Assembly: GCA_030698625.1 (NCBI GenBank)
Contig: JAUYMS010000028.1
Location: 67,854-131,853, forward strand
Direction of reading: 5' to 3'
Origin: Candidatus Omnitrophota bacterium
GTDB taxonomy: Bacteria > Omnitrophota > Omnitrophia > Omnitrophales > Aquincolibacteriaceae
DNA: 64,000 bases
The notes beneath the pieces are model-generated. The model saw nothing but the letters and a program-made list of their open reading frames with translations, searched no databases and was not told the DNA's origin. The position numbers and the translations under genes were made by a program. Each line of letters begins with the position of its first letter. The stretch's first letter is position 1. Below, piece by piece: positions 48,701 through 60,700 of this stretch.

Positions 48701-51700
48701 TGGATGAAGCTACCCCGTTGCTCGTTACCGCGATGGCGCAGGTGGAGCGCTGGCTGGAGCAGGCGGCGACCATAACAAATAGAGTAGATGGCAAGGACTA
48801 TGGCGTGCGCATCATAAACGAATCACAATTGTTGGCCGAGTATGCAAGCAACCGGGACATTTTTCCGCAGGAACTTTTCGAGGCGAAACCGCCTGTACTC
48901 GACCCCGAGACAGCGCTTGTGAAGGTCCTGCCGCTCGATGGCGTTTATCGCCAACTCTCAGACGAGAAAAAAGGAGAAACAAATGAGCCGTGGTTCTTAG
49001 ATGCGGACAGCGACTTCAGCGGAGAAATCTATGGGCGCCAGTTGACGCTCGGAAACGCACACTGGCTGCGGCGGCCTGACGGAAGTGACGGCGTGGCGCA
49101 TTATATGATCAACCGGTATCGTTTTGACGGCGAAACGGCATATGAATTTGACATGCATGTAGGGCCCCCGTCTATCGGCGAAAACGGCCTGGTCTTCTTC
49201 GAAGGCGAGGACGGGACGCATAAGATAAAAATAAAGGCCGGAGAATTCGAAGGGGAGTTGGAGTTGGACGCTCCCGTTCTGGTAAACGCCTTTGTGCATG
49301 AGCTGCTTCCCGAGAATGACGAACGAGAAGCTGTGTTCACATACGTAATCTCCGCGAGCGCCGAACAGGATATTATCAATACCCTACTCGCTCAAGGTGT
49401 GCTGTCTGCCGATGACCCGGAAAAAGTAGCCCTGGCGGGCCGGGAAATTAGTCAGCTTTTGAGCCGAAGATACGATTTTTCGGACCCCGCCGACGGGAAG
49501 AAATACGGTGTGCGATACATCGTGACGACGAATCTATTAGATGAATACCGTGCCAATCCGGCATTATTTCCCGATCATATCTTCGAAGCGGATCCGTCGA
49601 AGGTTCTCGCGGGTCCTGTGCGGGTAGGGGGCAGGGCAGGCAGGGCGAAGGCCTTGCGAAATATGGACGACGCGGGTGTGTGGCTCCGTGACATGGTTTT
49701 TCAGGCTGAGCCGACGGATGCCATTACGACTCCACTCAGAGTTGGTGATGTGAACACAGAACCTCACAGTACGGTTTATGCACTCCTTCGAGCGCTCGGT
49801 TACGAACCCGGCGCGGATGCGGCGGCCATGGCCATTGATGTGGCTGGCGCGGCGATGCCGACGTCGGGCGCGGCAAATGATTTTATAAGATTCCTATATC
49901 GGCATTTAGAGCTTCTTCATAACGCCGTCGGCGACGAGCGATTGGTGTCTGCGGAACAAAGCCGGGCCCTGGCCGGTTACCTCGAGGGATTCCATGACCG
50001 CAACCTTAATCGTGAGGCCATCGTGGAACTGTTCAAACGCGTCTTCGCCTCCGATGACGAGGATGAAAAGATCTGGAAGCTGTTGTTTCCGGCATTGCCG
50101 CATGCGCCTCCCGTAGTGATTGAGAGTCCCATTGCACAGCGTATTGCCGAACACCTCGCGAATAAACCTCTCTTACGTGAATTTATCGAAAAACATGCGG
50201 AAGTCTTCCTGGCAGGTCTACCGAAGGCAGACTTCATTCCTGATGGGGGCACCCTTGGGGGCTTCAACGTGCGTTTTGCAGCGGAAGGGGCGGCCCTCTC
50301 GGGCGAGGCACCGCACCCTTCTATATACGCTGAGTCCACGGCAGTGGCCGGAGGAGCCCGCGAGACGGTAAGTGCCTTCTATATAGCCATTGAGGAGCCC
50401 GGCGCCGCTGAACCGCTTTATGCCGCATTTGACCCAATGGTTGTTACGCAGAGTGAGTACGATCAAGTCAGCGAAACCTACACAATTTCCATCACCCGGG
50501 CAGCCTATCACGACATGATATCTTCCTTGCCGGAAGAACTGCGGCGCCGCGCCCTGGGTGAAGGGCGGCTTAAGCTCTTCACCGCGGTCGATGGCTTCAA
50601 CCGGTATGTCACTTTCCGGGTCGCAGCGCGCGGTGCTCCGTCCGGCACAGACACCCTGTTGACGGCGCTGGACACTGATTCTGAGAAGACCTTTCTCGAA
50701 AAGAATTATCAGGAATTGGTAAAGGGTCTCCCGGCCGTCCGCACTCAAAATAATACGGATCGCATTATCTTTCAATATCTCGAAGATACGGATGCGAATG
50801 TTGTCAATCCGCGCGGAATTGTGTTGATCGATGGCGGCTTACTGAAGTTCGAGCTAATTGTCTTTGACGGCGCGGGGGTGAGGCGGGAGAACCCGGTCGA
50901 TGTTGAAGTCTCCCTCGGAGATGTCAATTATCTAAAGTATGACGAAGCTGAAGAACTGTTTCATGTTGTCCTCCCTGATGAGGTCTTTGAACTGAAGCTT
51001 GCCCAAGACGACCGGATTCGCGAAGAGAACGAGCCTCAGCAAATTTCCTCATTTCAAAGCATGGCCCACCGGCGTGTGCGCTTCTGGAGAATGTCCGATG
51101 AAGACCGCCCGCGGAGCCCTGAGGAAGAGGAGCAGCTGCTTATTGCCGATGCCCTGGCATTTATCCAAGGTTTCGGAGCCGCCGGCGCCCAGGTCCAATA
51201 CGGAACCGGTGACAGCACAGATGAGGATGGCGCTCAGCGGTCCGAGTTACGAACCGAGGTCCTTCCCCCCATCCCGACAGAAGGGGGGCCCACACGTATA
51301 GCCGGATTCAACGAGCCGGGTTTTAGCTACGAGCAATACCTCTTTAATAGAAGACCGCATGAGTACTTCAACCTGCAGTTTAAGGCAGGTGATAAGTACC
51401 TGCAGTTTCGGGTGCTTCAGCCTTTCCGCGGACAGGCCGATGAGCCCGCGGAATTCGCTTTCCACGAATCGGATGAACCCATCCCATTAGATCCGCTCGG
51501 CGATGTTGAAGGATCCGATGTGCCTATCATTAGAAAATTAGAGAAGATAGACCCAAACGACTTGAGCGCGGGCGTGCGGCTTATCATTAACCCCGGGTTT
51601 AGGGCATTGGCGCGATTGGTTGAAGTGTTGGCGGCTCAAGCACTGGTGCCTGATGAGAGCGGCGTATTCAAAGGGCGATTTCACGATCACTCGCCCAGCA

Positions 51701-54700
51701 ATGCAGAAGGTATTCCGTTTGAAATTACTATTCCGGAAGCAGCGCTTCAACGCTTTCGCCGGCCCGCACCCACAACCCCCGACCCGCGCACCTTGTCTGC
51801 GAAGGAGAATGTGGATTTTGCGGACCGCTCCGACGCGGATAAATGGGGCGTGATCGAAGAAATTCTGGATGAATTCGAGTTTGAGGAGCAAGAGATTGAT
51901 CGGACATGGGACGAGCGGCTTCAGTTTCTAAAGCGACAGGATAGCGGCACGCGAGGGATCGTGTACCAACCCGCTACCGGCTATATGGCTTCAACTGTTT
52001 ACGATAAGAGCACCCGGAGAGCTGATGTTTCCGCAAACCCCGAGATTGTGGGACTCGAGTTACGTAACGCAACGGAGCTATGGCGCGGAGAGCTTACTAA
52101 TTCTGCACATATGATGGCGTTGAGATATCGGGTGGATGAAAAGGAATTTGTCCTGATTATCCCAGCTAGAGGCCAAATTCGCAGTATCGATATTTCAGAG
52201 GGTACGGATAACACGTGGCAGGATGTCATTGATATGTACCTGCGCCAGCCCGCCAGCCTAAATGATCGGAAGGTTGTGTTGAACCGAGATGACTACTTGA
52301 TCTATGAAAACGCGGTGGAGGAACGTGCTCAATACAGTGAAGGTTACTTTAAAACAGATAATGATGACAGAAAGTACGAGCAGATATTGAATCTGGAGGA
52401 AGGCTATATCTTTAAAGACGCTAAAGCTGTAGCAGCAGCTGCGGCAACTGAGGGGCGCGGGGCCCTCATCGTGGATGTCGGTGCCGGTAGCGGTAAGATG
52501 TTGACAGCCCTTAGTGGTATCGACAATCTGAAGGCTAGCGGACAGGGCTTGAGGCGTTTTGCCGCGGTTCCCGCGGACATTGAAATCAAAGAGGGCGATC
52601 TGGCCAGGCTGCAATACGAGGATCAGTCGGCCGACCGCGTCTACAGCGTTTTTACCTCCGCACACTCCGGCGATGCCTACGGCATGCTGGAAGAAATCTT
52701 TCGCATACTGCGCGTAGGAGCCGTTGGGCGTATGACCTTCGATTATCCACGCTACTCGAAATTGCGGAATGACGCCGGGCAGGAAAAATCGATTGACCTA
52801 GAGATGATGTTGACTCATATGGGTTTGTCGATGTCTGGGAAGACGCTGATTACTAAGCCAACGGGGAGCTTTGTAGTGGAAAATGACTTCTTCAAGATAG
52901 AAGTAACCGATCCCGGAGATGCCTTTGAGCGTATGTGGGAACCCTATGTGAAGGACAGGCACCGCGTTGTGACCCTGACGCGTAAAGGAGACGGCAATAT
53001 TAAATTCCCCATTCATGTCGTGGGTGTTCGTCCCGGCACACGCGGCTACGACCTGAAGGTGGTGTACGAGAATGGCGCGCGAGGAACTCAGAACGTTGAT
53101 ATCGAGAGCGCGGCCGAGGACTCTCCGGGTGCAGGTCTTTCGGTCTCAGAGGAATCGAGCCGGCTAACGACCGAGCTCGACATCGTGCGGCACTACCTGT
53201 TGGACCGAATCGGCAACGAGGACGTGGTTGACATTCAGACAGAGGACCCTGAGGAAACCGGAAGCAGCTTCAGCATTACAGTGCCGAGCCAGGTGGAGCT
53301 TCCGCCGACCAGCGTGCTGGAGAGCGAACTGAGTGAGCTTTTGAGAAGAGAGGTGGGCATTCACAGGATCGCGGCAGCCGACGGGGCAGTTAAGAATCCT
53401 GAACTGACTCGGATCTATGCGAGCCTCTATACACACGAGGAGGTATTTGAAGCCTTTCGACGATGGGCCGAAGATGAAGACAACCGAGTGGGAACGGACG
53501 GGACCGGAATTGCCAAAGTCCGTGCAGCCGCAGATGCGGATTCCGTCGAAGTGGATGACAATAACGTACCTACAATCAATATCAATATTAGCGGTGGCCG
53601 TCCGTGGCACAGTATCCTGGGCCATCTTGCCAACGAGATGTGGGAAGACCATCTGACGGACGACCGCGACGTCATGAAAGTCCTTGAGGATATTCACGCC
53701 CGGTTGAGACCCGAGCTTGCGGCGCGCTTGCGAAACGCGGTGATTGCCCTACGGCATCCCGAGAATCTCAAGCCGGTCATTGCCGCGATGGAGGCCTGGT
53801 TTGAGGCAAATAAGGAAAGCTACCCGCAGGACTGGTACAGCTACAATGACCCGACACCGGAACAAGAAGAGAAGGAGTTTCCCGAGAATAGTGACTTCGG
53901 AATAGAGGTTGACCCCGATCTTCCTGACGGGGAAATCGAAGACGAAACTACAAATGTTGTCGCGAGCAGCGAATATAGGCCTGCCCAGACGACTCGCAGT
54001 ACAAGCCCGGACCGCTTCCTAATGGTTCGGTTCACTTACTCACCGACGGTAACGGCTGACCAATTACTGCAGTTCGTAGCGCTGCGTCTGCATCACTGGA
54101 TGGAGGAAGGCTCTGATGGCAAGAAAAGTGTCGCCGAGATCGCGGCCGAAATTACAGCCACCATGAATGGCGATGAGCAAGAGACCCCGGAAGCCCGGGA
54201 TGGGGAACTGCCCCAAACTCCGAGTGCTCTCGGATTCGTACATCGAGACTTGGGAACTCTGTTTGCTGAGTGGAGGGAGCAGGGAATCTTTAAGCCGCAC
54301 GGAGTGGGGGTGGATACGTCCCTTTACCTGTTTCCCGACTTGAGCATAACGGGAAACAAGAGACACAGTCGGTTTATCTCGAGGCCCGGCTGGCATGATT
54401 TAATCATTGGGGGCGAAACCGAACCAATCCCCGGCGGGGACAATCATGATCAGCACGAGCTCTCGCTCTTGCTGGTTGCCGAAGATGGCTCGACCGGTGA
54501 GATTAAAATGCACTTGCGCAAGCAAACGGACAGAGCCGGCTTTCCTCTGACCGTCGGTGCCGAGGACTCGTTTGATATCCGGGTGAAGGGAGATCGCACG
54601 GCTCTTACATATTATGTGCTTGTCCCGGACCATATCATCGAAACGCTCGATAGAAACCAATTGCCTCATGGGCTCGCCACGCGCGCCCAAGATTCTCAAG

Positions 54701-57700
54701 TTCCGCAAACCGTAAAGCTTTTCGGGGCCGCTGAGGTTGCCGGGAGTGCCGAGTTACGCGCTATATTCCGGCCGGATACCGCGGCCCCCCCGAATCCCGG
54801 CGCGGTGGGTGTAGACGTCTGGGAGTTTACGATAAGGTACCTGAGCGAGCCTCAAGATCGCATCCTTCGGCCGTATCTCGAAAAGTTGATTGCTGCCGGA
54901 ACTACAGATGCCGAGCGGGATGAAATGCTGACCGCGGAAAACGTGAACGGCCTATTTCAAGAAATTGATCGCCGGTCATCTTCCGATAAAATCCGCGAAC
55001 CGGCATTCAATCTAGTGATTGCATTCCGGGATGAGGCCCAGGAACGAGGGTATCTGCCGGCCCCTCTGAAGCGCTTTTTGGAATTGATGGAGCAGATAAG
55101 CGTCGTACGCGACGCGCTTTTACACGGACAAATGCTGCCCATCTTACAGCGGCTCGTCGCCGGAGATCCGGGGCCATCTCCGACGGGTGTGTTTGCTTTA
55201 CCGGCTTTTGAGAACAATAACGGAGTGCGGAATCATATTGCTCCCGTATTGCAGGACCTGATGGACCCGACGATCTCAGTAGAAGATTTGGCTTCTTTGC
55301 TTGAACCTTACAACATTCTAGATAATGCAGTCGCTGCGATTGAAGCATTTGATGTAATTGTCAGCCGTGACGGCAAAACAGGGCTTGTCATCGATGCGTT
55401 GGTGAGCGGGTTGTTAGAGGCTTCGAGAGCGACCGGCGCACGCGTGCCGGACGAGATCCTGGAATATGTCCGGCGCTTTAGCAATCTGGACATCATTGCG
55501 CCGCAATGGAGCGTGGGGCATCGGCGAAGCCTCGCGGATATGACTTCGGGAAGGTCGATTCGACAAGGCCTAAGTGAGAAAGGCGAGGAAGTCCTCAGGA
55601 AGATTACCGAACTCCAAGCAGGAAACTCGTGGACCGCTCAAGCCGGAGAAGTCGGTATGGATTTTGACTCCTTTAACGGGACAGCCAGAATATTGGCCAA
55701 TGCCGAAAGATGGACGGAACTGCGCGGCTGGATCATGAGCTACTTTACGCAGGGGCGCAGCGCCTTGGACCTGGCTGATGGCACAGCTTTGGGCGCAGCC
55801 CATGCACTGATTACGCATTTGGAAATCGAGGTTGAAGCGGTAGCTCGCACAGCGCGGCCGCCTCTGGCAGTTCGGGAGGAATTGGCCGCGTCGATTGATT
55901 TTGAAACTGACGGAGGCGGAAAGAGCACGCTGCCGCTGACCTATGATGCGGAGCTGTTTCAAGGGGCATTACAGGTGGCGGCTGTCAGCCCGCTGCCTAA
56001 CTCGTCACTTCGACGCCGTCTCACAGCTCAGATTGCTGCGCAGGAGCTGATGAATATCCTCATCGACAGCGAGGCGAACGACTTCAATATTATCTTTGCC
56101 GCGGGTGCGAGAATCGGGCCTCAGTACTACGGCATGACCGCACTGACTGATACTATCGGCTTGAGCTTCAAGACAGATCCCCGTCCGATTCCAGTAAATA
56201 TTTCACCAGCGAGTGGAGGGCGGCTCACTTTTCATGAATATTCAATCAATGATTTTGTGGATTTCAGGGTCGAAGACGACGGCATTGCAAGGCTTTATGT
56301 GATCCAAACCGCCTATGACCGCATCAAGCAGGAAGTCCCGACCTCAGGCGTCCTTTTCCACGGCGAGGACTACACCGGCTACGAAATCGTGCCGGTAACG
56401 GAGCCCGGTGATAGCGATCCGGTAGCAGCGCTCGATGCCGCAGATCAAGGGCTTGAAGGCCTGACGGATCCGCTGCCGGCGGCGGGAGCTCAGCTTGCAA
56501 ATCCGCGAATCTTTGAGCTTCCGAACTCTGCCCAAGAGGGTCTTGAGGAGCACGTTCTTCCTGACTTGCACAAACTAATCGATCCCGATACAACCGCCGA
56601 TGAGAAGGCGGCGATTCTGACCGCCGGACACATGATCGGAAAGTTACATGAAGCGGCACTTGAAATTGGTGACGGAAAAAGACTCAAAAACATCGCGAAT
56701 GCCGTTTTGATTTTCGTAAATAAAGCTGCAAAGGCTCAGGGTTGGATTCCGGAAGCTCTCTTAAAGTATTTGCGTATTATGAATGAGGATCCGAGTATCA
56801 ATGAGGTATGGAAAGTGGCCCGAATGGATACGATACTATGGGGATTGGAGGATATGTTTGCTGCACAAAGCCGGCGAGGTGATGAGGCGCCGGGCGAACT
56901 CGCTCGTGGTTTAGCGGTAACAGACGCGGAAATTCGCGCACGGCTTGTTGAGGCCGGATTTGTGGAAGCGGGCAACGACTCGAAGGGGGGCAACCTCGTG
57001 CGCGCCGGGCGTATTGTGGCGAACTGGTTTGAGGAGGGTCCGAGGCATTCTATGTCGCTGAAGGGCCGCGTGAAAATCGGCGGCAGGGAATTTTGGGTTG
57101 ACCTTGCCCCGCCGACTGATTTTCTGGGTAACGGTACGGCCGCAGACGAGGGAAGCCTCACGATCAGCGTATTTACGGAGCCGGGGGCTACAATTGCTGC
57201 CGACAAGCCGGGCCTTAAATTTGAAGGATGGCTCGGGATAGATGTCGTCACCGAAGGCGATGTGACAGTGCTGCAATTTCACTGGGAGCGGGCCATCGGC
57301 CGCGATGGCCTTGACCTCGAGGCAGTGCCGGCTGAGCTTTACCTCTCAGGGACTTACCAGGAGGACCCTAAGCTTCAGTACCGCGTTGTACTCCATTCCG
57401 AAGAGGACACGCCGACAACTGCCGAGGAAGCGGCTGCGAACCCGCCGGGTCTTGGAGGCTTCGAGACCGTAACGAGCGCAGAGGCTGAAGCGAAGTTAAA
57501 GAAACCGATGGCTTTCATCGAGGCCATGGCCGCGCATCCGGACTTCACCTTTATCAAAGGTAACTACGATGGTGCCGACACATGGCCGGAAGAGGTCGAT
57601 CTCGACGCCGGTGAGGGGAAGCTCTTTGGGTTTTATCATTACCGCATGGGGCCCTATGGCGGCGAGATGAGCCCTGCTATGTTTAATCTTTGGATCGGTG

Positions 57701-60700
57701 AGAAGCAATTTAAGACCGCTTCCTTTAATATCTGGCAAAACAAGGACAGGGGCGTATTCGTAAATACTTCGGGTAAGACGGATAATGAGGCGGACCTCGT
57801 TCGTGACAAGGTCTCTGATGACCATGAAGCCATCATCGGTTTCGACTATCCCGAGAGCCTTCACATCACGCTCTATGCCAAGCTCGACTTCGTCAAAAAG
57901 CTTCAAGCCAAAGAAGGGAAGACGACGTTTACCTCACCTCTTCCCGACGGCCGCACCATGACCTTTGAATTCGTGGCCGTTTCGGATGTGGAAGATGTGG
58001 TTGCTGAGGAACCATCAACACCGCCTGCGCCCCAAGCCGCTCTTGTCGTTTCCGATGATGGCACCGATTATGCGGAGATGCTCAGGAAGAGGTTTTATGG
58101 CATTGAAGGAGGGGGACAGTACTTCGAGACGCCCGACCGTATACTAATCCGTTTGGCCGGCAAGGAGAGACAAAACGGCGATCTGATTATCAGCTATGAA
58201 GTCGGCAGCCGAAAACTTCGTGTGGTCAATCCTGCCGAAGATCTGTACATGAAGTCGTTTGAGGTCTATGACGAGACAGACTTGCGGGCGCTCGACGCGA
58301 CAGATCCGGAGGTCGAGGTGGACGGCGGCCGGACCGTTTTTTCAAGATTCCAATTGGACGACGCGGCTCAGAGTCGTCCCGACCTGATTCAGGATATCCT
58401 CTGGCGCGTTGACAAGCGGACGAACCGGGTCGTGCTAATTTTTGAAATCGATAAGGAAGAGTATGCCCCTGCGGCGGCAAAAACCGGATTCAAAAAATCT
58501 TTTGATCATACCAACACGCAAGTGAGAATTGAGCCGCCGCGTGCGCGGCTTGGGAATCTCCAAGGGATTGCGGCTCAACTTTTCATAGACGGCTTTACCC
58601 GTGACGGCGATTCGGAAGATTCGTATGCAGTTAATGACGCCGGAGGTGGAAGAATCTTCGGCATGGAATTCAGCCAATTAGGTAGCGATACGCTCACGCT
58701 GAGTGTCCGCGAAGCCGCGGACAGGAACGTATCCCTTACGCAGAAACAAGACATTAGTGAAGCGAGTCATCTTGATATCACAGTGACGAATGAAAACGGC
58801 CGGGAATACATAATGCCCGGCGGCCACGTAATAGCGGCCCGCTACCTCCGCGATCAGAAGCGCCTTGTGATCGTGGTTTCGGGACCTTATCTTGAGGGCC
58901 TTAAAGCAGAGGGAACTTACGCATTGGACGGCTGGGTGTACGGAAACGCGGCTTACACCTACGAAATCATCTCCGCGAAGGAGGCACGCAAGCGGCCCGA
59001 ATTTTCGCGCGCGCGGATTCCGTTCGAGATTCCGTTTCTCGGCAGTATTTCACCGGAAACGGTGTTGAGGCCGGTCCTTCTGGAATTGGCCGATCCTACC
59101 ACGTCCCCAAGCCGCCTTGCCGAAATCTTGACTCAAACGTATGTCGACGCACTGATCGATAAGACGCGGAGAATAGACGCGGACGCCTCATGGAGCAGCG
59201 GTGCAATTACGCGTGTAGTAAAAAGTGCGAGAGAGCAGAACCTGCCGGTCCCTAGACCGATACTCGATTTGTTTGACCTTCTGACGTCCAGCCAAACGTG
59301 GATAGGAGAGCACTTGCGCCACGCCCGGACGGATAAGCTTCTTGAAGCGGAACGAAGAAGAGCGCCAAAGGCAATCGAACGGGTGCCTGTCACTGATGCG
59401 GCGCTCACGCAGAGTCGGGCAATAACGCCGGATGAAGTCGCGGCTAAAATGGTGGTTGATGGGGGCTTTGTCAATAAGCCGGACGGCGAAGTGCTGAGCG
59501 ATACAGATACATTTACGGCAACAGTCTACGACAAGGAAGGGACTGGTCATTTGGAGCGCGGCGTAAACCGCGGAGAAGCTTTCGTGCAGTTGTTCGGCGA
59601 TATCTCTGTAGGGAAAGGGGGGCAAAAAACGACGACATCGCAGAGGCTGCATATTGGAAAAGACACGAGGCATTTTGGAGGCGTGGCCGTTGAAGTCGAC
59701 GGCCAGGTCAGTGTTAGAGTTGTCGGCGAGGGACCCCGACTTTTGCTGAAGGGTTTTGGAGGTGTTGAAGTTGTGCAGGACCCGGATCAGCAAGCAGGGC
59801 AGAAGACTTTTGTTTACTATTGGGACGAGGCACTAAACCGCTCGCCGGAGGTGCTGACCATTCTGCTTAAGACAATCCCTTCAGGAACGGAGTCGGAGGC
59901 TGTTAGACGAGCGGCCTTCGAACAGGCCTTGCCGCGACTGCTTGAGGGCGAATACGAAAACGGCGATCGGTATCGCCTGGCGATTAGGAAGATACCCGAC
60001 GAAATTCGGGGGATCCTCGGCCTGCCGCCTGACGAGCGGGCCGAACCCCAAACACCGGCGGCAGCGGCGGCTCCGATCACACCACGTGCTTTGCCGAGAG
60101 CGCCCGGGGCCATTTCTGCAGATCAACAGACACTGACGGTCGTCAACGACATCGCTGAATATTTGGAGGGCCGTGAGGATTACAAATCAGAGTCTGAGGC
60201 ATTCGGCGGGGAGCCGAGTACCGGTCAACTTCGCGGGCGCACTTATCAGGCGACTGATTGGAAAAACGAACACAATTTCCAGGGATTTAGACCGATCATT
60301 GGCCTGCGCCAGAGAAAGACTTTCAAGTACAAAGCGATCAACTTTCAACTCGCTCAGTATGACTACCTTAACCGGGGTGAAACGGAATACCGGACCTATC
60401 CGCGTTATTACCTCGATGTCACTCTGGATGAATACAACAATGAAGTTCTTTTGAAGCTTCAAGTGGAGACGAAGACAAAGACAACGCCGCACGATGGCAT
60501 CCTTGAGACGGTGGCGGAAGCGAAGATGAGTCTTAAGCAGTTTATCGGAGTGGGGCTGCCAAACGCGAATGAGTCGTCGTATTTTCGTTTTCGTTTCAAG
60601 ATGCTCCCAAAGAAAATAACGGATGCCTTTCGTGAACATGAACTAAAACCTGAGGACTGGCATATTGCACTAATGCCGGGCGAAGCTGGTGCGGATCCGG

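Noticed and set aside
54745-54759. SAELR as another copy of the RSELR motif
   Set aside because: It lacks the first Arg and sits within a beta-rich stretch, so it is mentioned only as a near miss.
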